Source: Comamonas composti DSM 21721
GTDB taxonomy: Bacteria; Pseudomonadota; Gammaproteobacteria; Burkholderiales; Burkholderiaceae_C
DNA length: 64,000 nucleotides
Assembly (NCBI RefSeq): GCF_000429845.1
Contig: NZ_AUCQ01000002.1
Span: 124,001-188,000, forward strand
Direction of reading: 5' to 3'
Within the stretch, counting starts at the first letter, position 1; each line of letters begins with the position of its first letter. This document shows positions 16,296-28,762 of the stretch, piece by piece. Below the pieces are notes generated by a model. That model had not been told where the DNA came from and searched no databases. It worked only from the letters and a program-made list of their open reading frames with translations. The position numbers and the translations under genes are program-made.

Positions 16296-17120
16296 ATGAA
16301 CCGCACCCAACTGCTTGCCATCGATCCCCAGAACGATTTCTGCGACCTGCCCCAGAGCTTCTGGCCCGCGCCAGACCAAGGCCCGGCCCTGCCGGTGGCC
16401 GGGGCCCATGAGGACATGCAGCGCCTCGCGGCCTGGATTGCGCGTCAGGGCTCCAGACTGGACGCGATCAGCATCACGCTCGACTCTCACCAGGCCTACG
16501 ACATCGCCCACCCGGCGTTCTGGCGCCAGGCCGACGGCAGCGCCGTCCCACCCTTCACCCAGATCTCGGCCGCCCAGGTTCGCGCAGGCCACTATGTTCC
16601 GCGCGATGCGCGCGAGCTGCAGCCCGGCCTTGCCTACCTCGATGCGCTGCAGGCCCAGGGCCGCTACCAGCTCATGGTCTGGCCGCTGCACTGCGAGGTC
16701 GGCAGCTGGGGGCATTGCGTGCATGCCGATGTGCTCGCAGCCTGCCGCCGCTGGCAGGAGCAGGACCTGCGCACCGTACACCATGTGTTCAAGGGCATGA
16801 ACCCCAGAACCGAGCACTACAGCGCCATCTGCGCCGAAGTTCCCGACCCCGAAGATTCCTCCACCGATATCAACCAGGAGCTGCTCGCCCGACTGCGCGC
16901 CAGCGAGACCTTGGTGATCGCGGGCGAGGCCAGCAGCCACTGCGTGCTCGCCACCACTGAGCACATCCTGCAGCACTGGGATGGTGACAAGGCCCGCCTG
17001 GTCTTGCTCACCGACTGCATGAGCCCCGTGGCCGGCTTCGAAGATGACCACGCCCGTTTTCTGCAGCGCATGCGCGAGCTGGGTGTACGCTGCGAAACCA
17101 GCACCAGCTTCAATATTTAA
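16296..17120 (+). CDS. Nicotinamidase-like cysteine hydrolase
   Basis: This is a 274-residue member of the isochorismatase/nicotinamidase superfamily. The catalytic Asp is in [12 protein letters not shown] (about residue 8), the metal ligands are in the segment [18 protein letters not shown] (D, H, H), the catalytic Lys is in HVFKGMNP, and the nucleophile Cys is in [12 protein letters not shown]. It probably hydrolyses nicotinamide to nicotinate, feeding PncB encoded next door. It is longer than usual PncA (about 180-215 residues), with extra sequence around [18 protein letters not shown] and [14 protein letters not shown], so the substrate could be a related amide. The start ATG at 16296 follows GGAGAGAG. 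It is divergent from nrtR. Confidence 0.78.
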   Translation: MNRTQLLAIDPQNDFCDLPQSFWPAPDQGPALPVAGAHEDMQRLAAWIARQGSRLDAISITLDSHQAYDIAHPAFWRQADGSAVPPFTQISAAQVRAGHYVPRDARELQPGLAYLDALQAQGRYQLMVWPLHCEVGSWGHCVHADVLAACRRWQEQDLRTVHHVFKGMNPRTEHYSAICAEVPDPEDSSTDINQELLARLRASETLVIAGEASSHCVLATTEHILQHWDGDKARLVLLTDCMSPVAGFEDDHARFLQRMRELGVRCETSTSFNI

Positions 17121-17133
17121 GCCCAATACCCCT

Positions 17134-17175
17134 CAAGCGCTTGCTGGACAAGCGCAATACGCTCCTGATTTTGAA
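17134..17175. repeat. Partial AGCGCTT dyad element C
   Basis: This short relic between the nicotinamidase-like gene and pncB contains CAAGCGCTTGCTGGACAAGC and resembles the central arms of the AGCTGC-AGCGC family. Confidence 0.45.
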
Positions 17176-17187
17176 GAGAGCCAAGGC

Positions 17188-18378
17188 ATGACACCGATCA
17201 TCACCAGCCTGCTGGACACCGACCTCTACAAGTTCACCATGTGGCAGGCCATGCTGCACCGCCATCCACAGACCGAGGCCGAGTACGAATTCGTCTGCCG
17301 CACACCCACGGCGTTCGCGCTGGCCGAACTGCTGCCCGAGGTGGAGCGCGAGCTAGACGCCCTGTGCAGCCTGCGCTTTGCAGCCGACGAGCTCGCCTAT
17401 CTGGCTGGGCTGCGCTTCATCAAGAGCGACTTCATCGACTTTTTGCGCATCTTCCAGTTCCAGCGCAGCTTCATCCGCGCCTGGGCCGAGGGCGACAGGC
17501 TGCACATCGTGGCGCGCGGCCCCCAGGTCCATGTCATGGGCTTCGAGATCTATGTGCTGGCCATCGTCAACGAGCTGTATTTCCGCCGCTTCGATGCCCG
17601 GGCCGCGCTGGCCGAAGGCCGCAGGCGCCTGGCACACAAGCTGGACCGGCTCAGGCAGCTGGCCGAAGAAGCCAGACTGCGCAACCCGTTCGAGCTGTTC
17701 GACTTCGGCGTGCGCAGACGCTACTCGGGCGCCTGGCAGCGCGAAGTCGTGCAGGCCTTTGCGCAACAGACCGCGCAGTGGTTCAAGGGCACGTCCAACG
17801 TGCTGCTGGCACGTGATCTGAACCTTGTGCCGATAGGCACCATGGCCCATGAATACCTGCAAAGCTACCAGGCCCTGGGCGTGCGCCTGCGCGACTTCCA
17901 GACGGCCGCGCTCGAGGACTGGGTGCAGGAATACCGCGGCGACCTGGGCATTGCGCTCACCGACACCGTCGGCATGGATGCGTTTCTGGCCGACTTCGAC
18001 CTGTATTTCGCCAAGCTATTCGACGGCCTGCGCCACGACTCTGGCGACCCCCATGCCTGGGGCGAAAAAGCCATCGCCCACTACCAGAAGCTGCGCATAG
18101 ATCCGCAGAGCAAGCGCCTGGTGTTCTCCGATGGCCTGGACCTGGATGCGGCGCTGGCCCTGTACCAGCGCTTTGGCGAGCGCATACAGCTGGGCTTTGG
18201 CATAGGCACGCACCTGACCAACGACATGGGACTCGACACCATCAACATCGTGATGAAGCTCACCCATGCCAACGGCCAGCCCGTGGCCAAGATCTCCGAC
18301 TCGCCCGGCAAGACGCTGTGCAACGACGAGACCTATCTGGCCTATCTGCGCCAGGTGTTTCAGATCAACACCCCCTGA
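17188..18378 (+). CDS. pncB: Nicotinate phosphoribosyltransferase
   Basis: PncB converts nicotinate and PRPP (with ATP) to nicotinate mononucleotide, the entry step of the Preiss-Handler salvage pathway. The 396-residue product has the family N-terminus [19 protein letters not shown], the motif [26 protein letters not shown] (conserved His of the active site), [30 protein letters not shown] and the phosphate-binding [11 protein letters not shown]. The ATG at 17188 starts the conserved N-terminus and follows GAGAGCCAAGG. It lies 67 bases after the nicotinamidase-like gene with which it is probably co-transcribed. Confidence 0.96.
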   Translation: MTPIITSLLDTDLYKFTMWQAMLHRHPQTEAEYEFVCRTPTAFALAELLPEVERELDALCSLRFAADELAYLAGLRFIKSDFIDFLRIFQFQRSFIRAWAEGDRLHIVARGPQVHVMGFEIYVLAIVNELYFRRFDARAALAEGRRRLAHKLDRLRQLAEEARLRNPFELFDFGVRRRYSGAWQREVVQAFAQQTAQWFKGTSNVLLARDLNLVPIGTMAHEYLQSYQALGVRLRDFQTAALEDWVQEYRGDLGIALTDTVGMDAFLADFDLYFAKLFDGLRHDSGDPHAWGEKAIAHYQKLRIDPQSKRLVFSDGLDLDAALALYQRFGERIQLGFGIGTHLTNDMGLDTINIVMKLTHANGQPVAKISDSPGKTLCNDETYLAYLRQVFQINTP

Positions 18379-18393
18379 GACGCTGCGCGTCTT

Positions 18394-18420
18394 CCCCCTC
18401 TCTCGCTACGCGGGAGGGGG
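18394..18420. repeat. GC-rich hairpin after pncB
   Basis: CCCCCTCTC and GGGAGGGGG flank a short loop, about 15 bases after the pncB stop. There is no T-run, so I read it as a repeat-type or mRNA-stabilising hairpin rather than a terminator. The rest of the 184-base gap to nadE shows nothing else. Confidence 0.5.
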
Positions 18421-18562
18421 ACGGCACCAGCGCGGCGGGAGCGGCCCTTGCGCGGTGCCCTGGCATGGGTCCGCGCCCGCTTTCGCATCGCGCCCTGATT
18501 TGGCCACGCCAGTTGTGTGAAATCCAAGCTGGCCTAGACACTGCATTTTTGAGGAGGCTTTT

Positions 18563-20263
18563 ATGCTGCGCATCACCCTGGCCCAACTGAATATGACGGT
18601 GGGCGACATTGCCGGCAATACCGCCAAGATGGAGGGCGCGGCGCGCCAGGCCCATGAGGCGCAGGCGGATATGGTGGTGTTCTCCGAACTCTCGCTGTGC
18701 GGCTACTACCCCCAGGACATGCTGGACGAGCCCGCGTTTTTGCAGCGCTGCGAGCGCGGCCTGCAGGAGCTGCTGGCCGCCACCCGCCAATGGCCGGCCC
18801 TGCACTGGGTGGTGGGTGCCCCCACCGCCGCCCAAGGCCCGGGCAAGCGGCTGCACAACAGCCTGCTGGTGCTGCAAAACGGCCAGGTGCGGCTGCAATA
18901 CGACAAGCAGTTGCTGCCCACCTACAACATCTTTGACGAGCACCGCCATTTCAAGCCCGGCCACGACGTGGCCAAGGTGCTGCGTGTGGGCGATGCCCAG
19001 GTAGGCTTTCTGATCTGCGAAGACGGCTGGAATGACAGCGGTGCCGACTATGCGGTCAACCCCTTCGAGCGCATGGCCGACGCCGCGCCCGATGTGGTCG
19101 TCAGCATCCATGCCAGCCCCTCCAGCACCGGCCGGCGCGAGCAGCGCCACCAGGTGTTCAGCGCGGCGGCCAGGCGCCATGGCCTGCCCATCGTGTTTGT
19201 GAACCAGGTGGGCGGCCAGGACCAGATCGTGTTTGACGGCGCCTCCTTCGCCGTGGAGCCCATGGCCGGCGTGGTGTTCGAGGCCGAGCGCTTTAGCGAA
19301 CAGGTCGTCACCCTGCAACTGGAGCGCGGCTGCTTTGCCCAGGGCGACGGCAGCGTGCCCGAGCCGGTGGCGGCCCAGGGCCTGTCCACCATGGCGTTTT
19401 ACCGCGCGCAAATCCAGCTGGGCCTGCGCGACTACGCCCGGCGCTGCGGCTTCACCCGCGCCGTGGTGGGTTGCAGCGGCGGCATAGACAGCGCCCTCAC
19501 GCTGGCCCTGGCCGCCGAGACGCTGGGCCCGGACAACGTCACCGCCATCACCATGCCTTCGCGCATTTCCAGCAGCGGCTCGGTGGAGGACTCCGTGGCC
19601 CTGTGCCAGCAGCTGGGCATTGCGTTGATTCAGCACCCCATTGCCGCCCAGGTGGACGCCTATGTCCAGCAGTTCCAGGCCAGCTTTGGCCAGCCTCTTT
19701 CGGGTCTGGCGCTGGAAAACCTGCAGGCCCGCGTGCGCGGCACGGTGTTGATGGAATACTCCAACAGCTACGGCCATTTGCTGCTGACCACGGGCAACAA
19801 GTCCGAGCTGTCGGTGGGCTATTGCACGCTGTATGGCGACACCAATGGCGGCCTGGGCCTGCTGGGCGATCTGTACAAGACCGAGGTTTTTGCGCTGTGC
19901 CGCCACATCAACCAGGCCAGCGGCCGCGAGCTGATTCCCCAGGCCATCATCGACAAGCCACCTTCGGCCGAGCTCGCTCCCGATCAAAGAGACGAGGACA
20001 GCCTGCCGCCCTATCCCGTGCTGGATGAAATCCTCAAATGGCAGATCGAGGGCCGCCAGCTCGCGCGCGCCGAGTACGATAGCGCCAGCCGCTTTGTAGC
20101 GGATCTGCGCAGCCAGGCCGCAGGTGCCGAACTGGTGGAGCGTGTGCAGCGCCTGGTGTTTCGCAGCGAATACAAGCGCCGCCAGGCCCCGCCCATTCTG
20201 CGCCTGCGCCCGCGTGCCTTTGGCACGGGCCGGCAAATGCCCATAGCCGCGCACTACGCTTGA
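18563..20263 (+). CDS. nadE: Glutamine-dependent NAD+ synthetase
   Basis: This 566-residue two-domain enzyme amidates nicotinate adenine dinucleotide to NAD. Residues 1 to about 270 form a nitrilase-type glutaminase with the Glu-Lys-Cys triad in VVFSELSLCGYYP, QYDKQLLPTY and LICEDGWND; the second half is the ATP-pyrophosphatase domain with the PP-loop VVGCSGGIDSALTL and the downstream TTGNKSELSVGYCTLYGD and KPPSAELAPDQRDEDSLPPY blocks. The start follows GAGGAGGC. It is 13 bases from the nadM-Nudix gene, forming an operon for the last steps of NAD synthesis. Confidence 0.96.
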   Translation: MLRITLAQLNMTVGDIAGNTAKMEGAARQAHEAQADMVVFSELSLCGYYPQDMLDEPAFLQRCERGLQELLAATRQWPALHWVVGAPTAAQGPGKRLHNSLLVLQNGQVRLQYDKQLLPTYNIFDEHRHFKPGHDVAKVLRVGDAQVGFLICEDGWNDSGADYAVNPFERMADAAPDVVVSIHASPSSTGRREQRHQVFSAAARRHGLPIVFVNQVGGQDQIVFDGASFAVEPMAGVVFEAERFSEQVVTLQLERGCFAQGDGSVPEPVAAQGLSTMAFYRAQIQLGLRDYARRCGFTRAVVGCSGGIDSALTLALAAETLGPDNVTAITMPSRISSSGSVEDSVALCQQLGIALIQHPIAAQVDAYVQQFQASFGQPLSGLALENLQARVRGTVLMEYSNSYGHLLLTTGNKSELSVGYCTLYGDTNGGLGLLGDLYKTEVFALCRHINQASGRELIPQAIIDKPPSAELAPDQRDEDSLPPYPVLDEILKWQIEGRQLARAEYDSASRFVADLRSQAAGAELVERVQRLVFRSEYKRRQAPPILRLRPRAFGTGRQMPIAAHYA

Positions 20264-20276
20264 GAATACGCAACCC

Positions 20277-21410
20277 ATGCCCGAGATTTCTACTTCCGCC
20301 AGCACCGTCAGGACCGTGGACACGGCCGTGCTCATAGGCCGCTTCCAGCCCCTGCACAACGGCCATATGGCCCTGCTGCGCGAGGCCCTGGCCCGCGCGC
20401 GCCAGGTCGTGGTGGTACTGGGCAGCGCCTGGCAGGCGGCCAACCCCAAGAACCCGTTTTCGTGGCAGCAACGCGCGCAGATGCTGAGCGCCGCCCTGCC
20501 CGAGGCCGATGCGGCCCGCGTGCACTGCACGCCCGTGCGCGACTACTACAACGAGCCGCTGTGGGTGCAGGCCGTGCGCCAGGCCGTGCAGGCCCATGTG
20601 GCAGCCGGCGCCAGCGTGGCCCTGGTCGGCCACTTCAAGGATGCGAGCAGCAGCTATCTCGCGCGCTTTCCGGGCTGGCAGTTGATCAGCCTGCCGCGCC
20701 TGGGCGCATTCGACGCCACGCCGCTGCGCGAGAAATACCTGGGTGCGACCACGCAGACGCAGATGGAGCAGGCCCTGGCCGAGCTGGCCCCCGACCTGCC
20801 GCCCAGCACCCTGGACTTTCTGCGCGGCTTTGCGCAAACGCCCATGTATGCGCGCCTGCACAAGGAGGCAGCCATGCTTGCGGGCTACAAGAAGGCCTGG
20901 GCCGCTGCGCCTTACCCGCCGGTGTTCGTCACCGTGGATGCACTGCTGACCTGCAGCCTCCAGTCCCGCCCGCATGTGCTTTTGATACGCCGCGCCCATG
21001 CGCCCGGCGAAGGCCTGTGGGCCTTGCCCGGCGGCTTTCTCGAACCGCGCGACAGCCTGTGGCAGTCCTGCCTGCGCGAGCTGCACGAGGAAACCTGCGC
21101 CAGCCTCGAAGAGCACGAACTGCTGACCGGCCTGCAATCCGTGCAGGTCTTCGATCACCCCGACCGCAGCCTGCGCGGACGCACCATCACCCACGTTCAC
21201 CATATCGATCTCGGCGAGCGCAGCAGCCTGCCGCCAGTGCAGGGCGGCGACGACGCAGCCCAGGCCTGCTGGGTCGCGCTGGCCGGCTTGCAGAAGCTGG
21301 AAGAGCAGTTTTTCGAAGACCACTTCCAGATCCTGAGCCAGATGCTGCCGCCTTCCGGCACACCTTCGGTGCAAGCGCCAGAGCCTGCGCAAACACTCCT
21401 CAAACAATAG
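20277..21410 (+). CDS. nadM: Bifunctional NMN adenylyltransferase / Nudix hydrolase (NadM-Nudix)
   Basis: This is a 377-residue fusion. The N-terminal nucleotidyltransferase has [14 protein letters not shown] (the H-x-G-H signature) and the C-terminal half is a Nudix hydrolase with an intact box, [24 protein letters not shown] (G-x5-E-x7-RE-x2-EE). Known fusions of this type (Synechocystis, Francisella) adenylate NMN to NAD and hydrolyse ADP-ribose. Its place after nadE and in a locus controlled by NrtR, whose effector is often ADP-ribose, suggests that the Nudix half also tunes the regulator's signal. The first ten residues are poorly conserved and the true start could be slightly downstream. 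Confidence 0.92.
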   Translation: MPEISTSASTVRTVDTAVLIGRFQPLHNGHMALLREALARARQVVVVLGSAWQAANPKNPFSWQQRAQMLSAALPEADAARVHCTPVRDYYNEPLWVQAVRQAVQAHVAAGASVALVGHFKDASSSYLARFPGWQLISLPRLGAFDATPLREKYLGATTQTQMEQALAELAPDLPPSTLDFLRGFAQTPMYARLHKEAAMLAGYKKAWAAAPYPPVFVTVDALLTCSLQSRPHVLLIRRAHAPGEGLWALPGGFLEPRDSLWQSCLRELHEETCASLEEHELLTGLQSVQVFDHPDRSLRGRTITHVHHIDLGERSSLPPVQGGDDAAQACWVALAGLQKLEEQFFEDHFQILSQMLPPSGTPSVQAPEPAQTLLKQ

Positions 21411-21452
21411 CTATCAGCGCTTGCCCCATAGGCGCTGGAGCACTTTTTCTCT
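21406..21452. repeat. Short AGCGCTT dyad element D
   Basis: ATAGCTATCAGCGCTTGCCC is followed by a shortened right arm, GGCGCTGGAGCAC and a T-run. The nadM stop codon lies in its left edge. It would act as the terminator of the NAD operon. Confidence 0.6.
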
Positions 21453-21465
21453 TGAAACCCAGACC

Positions 21466-21945
21466 ATGAGCCAACTCAATATACGCACGGCCACGCCCGC
21501 AGATGCACAACTCATACTCCAGTTCGTGCGCGAACTCGCCATCTATGAAAAAGCCGAGCACGAAGTGCTGGCCACGCCCGAGCATGTGCTGGCCACGCTG
21601 TTTTGCGAGCAGCCCTCGGTCTTCGGCCTGATCTGCGAGGCCGATGGCCAGCCCATAGGCTTTGCGGTCTATTTCTTCAACTACTCGACCTGGCAGGGCC
21701 GCCACGGCCTGTACCTCGAAGACCTCTACATCACGCCCGAAGCGCGCGGCCTGGGCGCAGGCAAGGCCATGCTGCGCCATCTCGCGCGCATTGCGGTGGA
21801 CAAGAACTGCGGCCGCTTCGAATGGAGCGTGCTCGACTGGAACACGCCGGCCATCGACTTCTACGACAGCCTGGAGGCCCTGCCCCAAAGCGAGTGGATT
21901 CGCTACCGGCTGACCGGCGAGGCACTGCAAAAGCTCGCGGCCTGA
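21466..21945 (+). CDS. GNAT-family N-acetyltransferase, diamine/thialysine acetyltransferase-like
   Basis: This 159-residue protein is a GNAT acetyltransferase. The acetyl-CoA pyrophosphate loop is RGLGAGKAML, preceded by YLEDLYITPEA and followed by FEWSVLDWNTPAIDFYDSL; this last combination is typical of the spermidine/spermine and thialysine acetyltransferase group. A substrate cannot be named. The ATG at 21466 is in the conserved position; an earlier in-frame ATG would add residues encoded by repeat D. No functional link to the NAD genes upstream is apparent. Confidence 0.82.
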   Translation: MSQLNIRTATPADAQLILQFVRELAIYEKAEHEVLATPEHVLATLFCEQPSVFGLICEADGQPIGFAVYFFNYSTWQGRHGLYLEDLYITPEARGLGAGKAMLRHLARIAVDKNCGRFEWSVLDWNTPAIDFYDSLEALPQSEWIRYRLTGEALQKLAA

Positions 21946-22018
21946 GCCCCAGGGGCCTGGCGGCCCACGCAGCGAACGTCCATCTCAGGACGCGTCGAAG
22001 GCCTTGCGCGATGCGAGC

Positions 22019-22068
22019 TGGTCGCTGGTCGCTGGTCGCTGGTCGCTGGCCGCTGGCCGCTGGCCGCC
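22019..22068. repeat. Heptanucleotide tandem repeat upstream of groES
   Basis: Four units of GTCGCTG are followed by two of GCCGCTG and a partial unit. It lies in the 371-base gap between the acetyltransferase and groES, upstream of the promoter. Seven is not a multiple of three and the repeat is non-coding, so it is a candidate slippage site without an obvious reading-frame effect. Confidence 0.75.
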
Positions 22069-22178
22069 TCAAGCGCCTCATAGTGAAACACTCAGCAAGG
22101 GATACGCTCTCCAGGGGCAAGGTCACCATCCAGGCCGCAACTACGACCTGGGTTTACCCATGGACTTTTCGCCAGCCT

Positions 22179-22233
22179 CTTGAAAGAGCAGGGAATTGCC
22201 TTATTATTAGCACTCACAGGGGTTGAGTGCTAA
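22179..22233 (+). promoter_or_regulatory. groES-groEL promoter with perfect CIRCE operator
   Basis: The CIRCE inverted repeat TTAGCACTC-N9-GAGTGCTAA is exact at 22207-22233, the binding site of the HrcA repressor. Just upstream are TTGAAA (22180-22185) and TATTAT (22202-22207) with 16-base spacing, a good sigma-70 promoter whose -10 touches the operator. CTTGAAA at 22179-22185 is also the -35 core of sigma-32 promoters, but no CCCCAT-type -10 is visible. The operon therefore looks HrcA-controlled first. Confidence 0.93.
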
Positions 22234-22316
22234 CAAGCACCGCCCCTCGACTTTGCCGGGTCGGCCTGAAGGCCGACCAGTCTTGTTTCAACTTTGTTGA
22301 TGAATTAGGAGCTGTT

Positions 22317-22607
22317 ATGAACCTGCGTCCCCTGCACGATCGCGTGATCGTCAAGCGCCTCGAGAACGAAACCAAGACGGCCTCGGGCATCGTGATCCCC
22401 GACAACGCCGCCGAAAAGCCCGATCAGGGCGAAGTGCTGGCAGTGGGCCCTGGCAAGAAGAACGACAAGGGCGAAACCATTGCCCTGAACGTGAAGGTCG
22501 GTGACCGCGTTCTGTTCGGCAAGTACAGCGGCCAGTCCGTCAAGGTCGATGGCGACGAGCTGCTGGTGATGAAGGAAGACGATCTGTTCGCAGTCGTCGA
22601 GAAGTAA
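22317..22607 (+). CDS. groES: Co-chaperonin GroES
   Basis: GroES is the 10-kDa lid of the GroEL folding chamber. The 96-residue sequence has the N-terminus [44 protein letters not shown], the mobile loop (KTASGIVIP) and the C-terminal [16 protein letters not shown]. The ATG at 22317 begins the conserved part and follows TTAGGAG. It is the first gene of the CIRCE-controlled operon. Confidence 0.98.
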   Translation: MNLRPLHDRVIVKRLENETKTASGIVIPDNAAEKPDQGEVLAVGPGKKNDKGETIALNVKVGDRVLFGKYSGQSVKVDGDELLVMKEDDLFAVVEK

Positions 22608-22639
22608 TTCTTCCCAAGCATCTCCCATATTCATAGCAC

Positions 22640-22675
22640 CTAGCGCTTGATACATATGCGCTAGAGGCTTTTTTG
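22640..22675 (+). repeat. Short AGCGC hairpin between groES and groEL (element E)
   Basis: A 7-bp stem CTAGCGC 22640-22646 / GCGCTAG 22658-22664 is followed by AGGC and six T. It is a short member of the AGCTGC-AGCGC family and looks like a weak terminator or attenuator within the operon. Confidence 0.6.
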
Positions 22676-22687
22676 AACCAGATTTAG

Positions 22688-24340
<1,653 letters not shown>

Positions 24341-24381
24341 TACCCGCCGACGAGGCAGCCATGCCTCGTTGCCCCACAAGA

Positions 24382-24410
24382 AAGGCCGCGCAAGCGGCCT
24401 TTTTCTTTTT
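24382..24410 (+). terminator. Terminator after groEL
   Basis: AAGGCCGC and GCGGCCTT enclose a four-base loop, followed by TTTTCTTTTT. Confidence 0.9.
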
Positions 24411-24422
24411 CAGGGCCGTGGA

Positions 24423-25808
24423 TCAGCCCTGAACCCGACTCAGCAGCAGCTCCATGGACTGCTGCTGCGCGGCTGCGTAGAGCGCCATCTCGTCGTGCAC
24501 GCTGGCGCCCAGATCGGCCTCGAAGGCCTGGCGGGCCGCATGGGCTGCGTACTGCTTGTGCGTCTCTCCGCCCAGGTTGGACTGGAAGATGCCGGCCGCG
24601 CTCACGGGCAGAAAATCCTCATAGGTGATGGGCTCGGCACTGACCAGGCCCTCCTCGATCCATTGCTCCAGCCCGCCCGCGCTGGCGAACCTACTGCGAG
24701 CCTCGATCTGCTGCTCGCCCGCAGGGCTGAGCACATAGCGAAAAAAGGCCAGCTTCTGGCGGCGCAACGCCTGCCAGTCATCGGGAAAGTCGGCAAAGGC
24801 CGCATGCAGGCGCTGGCCATAGCTCAAGGCCCTGCCGTGGGTGTCTTCGCGCGGCTCACGCGCCTGGGCCAGCAGGCGGTCGTACAGCGCGCGGCCTTCG
24901 GGGGTCAGGGCCACGCCGCGCTGCTCGATCTCGCCAAAGCGCGCAGTATGCGATCCCGCCTCGCCCCTGCCCTGGTCCGCAAAGCGCACGGCTTCCTCCA
25001 GCGCCTTGAAACTGGTCTGGCGCAGCAAAATCGGGCAGGCCCGCGCAGGCGGGCCTTCGATCTCCTCCTTGGCGTGCATGCCATGTGCGGGCATGGCCGC
25101 CTGGGCGGCATCGATGTCCAGGGTGCGCGGCGTCAGGTGGTTGATGTGCGGGCCCTTGAAGCAGACCACATCGGCAATCAGGCGGTGGGCCTGGTGCAGG
25201 GATGCGTAGGTGGCCGCATCCACGGTGGATTCGCAGTGCCAGCGAAAGGTCTCCAGCGCCTCTTTGACGAATGCGTCGGCCTCGGCCTCATGCAGACCGC
25301 CTGCGCTCTCGGCCTTCGCGATCAGCTCCAGCACATGTGGCGTGAAGATGCTGCGCGCGCCCAGAATCGCCCGCGCCCGGTCCTGCAATGCCGGATCGGC
25401 AATCAGCTCCAGGCGCAGCAGCGAGGTGAAGACCCGAAACGGATTCGCACGCAGCGCGGCTTCGCTCACAGGCCGGAAGGCCGTGGAGTGCACGGGCACC
25501 CCGGCCACGGACAGGTCGTAGTAGCCCACGGGTTCCATGCCCATGACCGCGAACAGGCGACGCAGCATGGACAGTTCGGCCGCCGTGCCCACGCGTATCG
25601 CGCCATGGCGCTCCACCCCCAGGCGCTCCAGCTCCCGGCCGGCCTGCATTTGCGCATGCAGCGCCGGCCGGGCCTGCAGCGTGCGCTGATTGATGTCGGC
25701 CACCAGTTCCAGAAGCTGGCCGTACTGCGGCACTTCATTGCGGTACATGTCCGACATGGCGCGTGAAAAGCGCGTGCGGATCTCATCACGGGACAGGATG
25801 GGGGACAT
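24423..25808 (-). CDS. hglS: 2-oxoadipate dioxygenase/decarboxylase (HglS, DUF1338/YdcJ family)
   Basis: This 461-residue protein belongs to the DUF1338 family, whose characterised member HglS of Pseudomonas putida is an Fe(II) enzyme converting 2-oxoadipate to D-2-hydroxyglutarate in lysine catabolism. The metal His is in ERHGAIRVGT (about residue 72), another in GPHINHLTPR, and the R-P-V-S-E and PFRVFTSLLR blocks are family-typical. It is a vicinal-oxygen-chelate fold protein acting in the cytosol. No other lysine-degradation gene is adjacent, so context does not add support. It is transcribed toward groEL; repeat F separates it from pgi. Confidence 0.83.
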   Translation of the reverse strand: MSPILSRDEIRTRFSRAMSDMYRNEVPQYGQLLELVADINQRTLQARPALHAQMQAGRELERLGVERHGAIRVGTAAELSMLRRLFAVMGMEPVGYYDLSVAGVPVHSTAFRPVSEAALRANPFRVFTSLLRLELIADPALQDRARAILGARSIFTPHVLELIAKAESAGGLHEAEADAFVKEALETFRWHCESTVDAATYASLHQAHRLIADVVCFKGPHINHLTPRTLDIDAAQAAMPAHGMHAKEEIEGPPARACPILLRQTSFKALEEAVRFADQGRGEAGSHTARFGEIEQRGVALTPEGRALYDRLLAQAREPREDTHGRALSYGQRLHAAFADFPDDWQALRRQKLAFFRYVLSPAGEQQIEARSRFASAGGLEQWIEEGLVSAEPITYEDFLPVSAAGIFQSNLGGETHKQYAAHAARQAFEADLGASVHDEMALYAAAQQQSMELLLSRVQG

Positions 25809-25823
25809 GGAACTCCTTAAAAA

Positions 25824-25907
25824 TGAGCTGCTTGCGCTTTCTACATAAAGGTTTCAGCCACAAAACCATATCAACTCAAGGTATATCAAGCGCTAGCAGC
25901 TATATTT
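25824..25907. repeat. AGCTGC-AGCGC dyad element F
   Basis: The left arm GAGCTGCTTGCGCTTTCTAC and right arm ATCAAGCGCTAGCAGCTATA surround an inner GTTTCAGCC segment whose partner has decayed. A/T runs at both edges make it a plausible terminator for the tal-pgi transcript, just upstream of the hglS start. Confidence 0.75.
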
Positions 25908-25978
25908 TTCATATCAAACCAGGGACTGAGCCGGACGGATCTCCTGCAGCGCGCCCCGGCTTCAGGGGCTTTTCCGCG

Positions 25979-27589
<1,611 letters not shown>

Positions 27590-27601
27590 GATCCGGCCCC
27601 T

Positions 27602-28552
27602 TTATTGCGCAGCCTGCATCAGCGCTTCCAGCTTGCGCGTATCGGCAGCAAAAGCGCGTATGCCTTCAGCCAGCTTCTCGGTGGCCATGGCGTCTTCGTT
27701 GAGCGCAAAGCGAAAGCCTGCTTCGTCGTATTGCACGGGCTCCAGCTGCAGGCTGCGCGCGGCCTGGGCGTCGAGCGCGGGCTCGACGGGCGCGGCGCCG
27801 GACTCCAGCTGTGCCAGCAGCTCGGGCGCAATGGTCAGCAGGTCGCAACCGGCCAGGGCCAGAATCTGCCCCGTGTTGCGAAAGCTCGCGCCCATGACTT
27901 CGGTGGCAATGCCGAAATGCTTGTAATGCTCGTAGATGGCGCGCACCGAGCGCACGCCTGGATCGTTGGCCCCGGCCATGGCGGCCTCGTCCCAGCTGCT
28001 GCCCGCCTGCTTCTTGTACCAGTCATAGATGCGGCCCACGAAGGGCGAGATCAGCTTGACCTTGGCCTGGCCGCAGGCCACGGCCTGGGCGAACGAGAAC
28101 AGCAGCGTGAGGTTGGTGTGTATGCCGCGCTGCTCGAGGCGGCGTGCGGCCTCTATGCCCTCCCAGGTGGAGGCGATCTTGATGAGCACACGCTCGGTGT
28201 GCACGCCTGCCGCCTGGTAGAGCTCGATCAGGCGCTCGGCCCGGCTGAGCGTGGCCTCGGTATCGAACGACAGGCGTGCGTCGACCTCGGTGGAGACACG
28301 GCCCGGAATGAGCTTGAGGATTTCACAGCCAAAGCGCACCAGCAGCCTGTCCATGACCTCATCCAGACCGCGTGCGCCATACTGCGCCACGGTGGCACGC
28401 AGCAAGGGCGCATACTCGGGCTTTTGCACGGCCTTGAGAATCAGCGAAGGGTTGGTGGTTGCATCCTGAGGCTGGAACTGGGCCAGTTGGTGAAAGTCTC
28501 CGGTATCGGCCACCACGGTGGTGTACTGTCTCAACGCATCTAACTGGTTCAT
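27602..28552 (-). CDS. tal: Transaldolase
   Basis: This 316-residue enzyme of the non-oxidative pentose phosphate pathway moves a dihydroxyacetone unit between sugar phosphates through a Schiff base. The segment [26 protein letters not shown] (residues 14-39), the active-site Lys in [15 protein letters not shown] and the [15 protein letters not shown] block identify it as the classical TalA/TalB subfamily. It is the first gene of tal-pgi, divergent from the RpiR-type regulator across 210 bases. Confidence 0.96.
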   Translation of the reverse strand: MNQLDALRQYTTVVADTGDFHQLAQFQPQDATTNPSLILKAVQKPEYAPLLRATVAQYGARGLDEVMDRLLVRFGCEILKLIPGRVSTEVDARLSFDTEATLSRAERLIELYQAAGVHTERVLIKIASTWEGIEAARRLEQRGIHTNLTLLFSFAQAVACGQAKVKLISPFVGRIYDWYKKQAGSSWDEAAMAGANDPGVRSVRAIYEHYKHFGIATEVMGASFRNTGQILALAGCDLLTIAPELLAQLESGAAPVEPALDAQAARSLQLEPVQYDEAGFRFALNEDAMATEKLAEGIRAFAADTRKLEALMQAAQ

Positions 28553-28762
28553 CGAAAATCCTCTTCAAATCCTTTTTGGCTGCCAAAGCAGGGCCCGACA
28601 AGTCTTGCCAGTGCAAGATCCAGAATGACGAACAGGCCAAAGTGTATGCGCGAGCTTGGCTTGGCGGCCTCGCAATATGCATGCCCAAGCGCAAGCCTGA
28701 TGCAAAATGTAAGCCGTCGCCTGCCACTGGCGGCCCTCACAGGCGCCTGCCAATAATTCCCC

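Noticed and set aside
18379..18562. Small gene between pncB and nadE
   Set aside because: The open frames there are Pro/Arg-rich shadows of a GC-rich hairpin region without a ribosome-binding site.
28553..28762. HexR operator between tal and hexR
   Set aside because: No complete TGTAAT-N-ATTACA-type palindrome was found by eye, only half-sites such as ATGTAAG.
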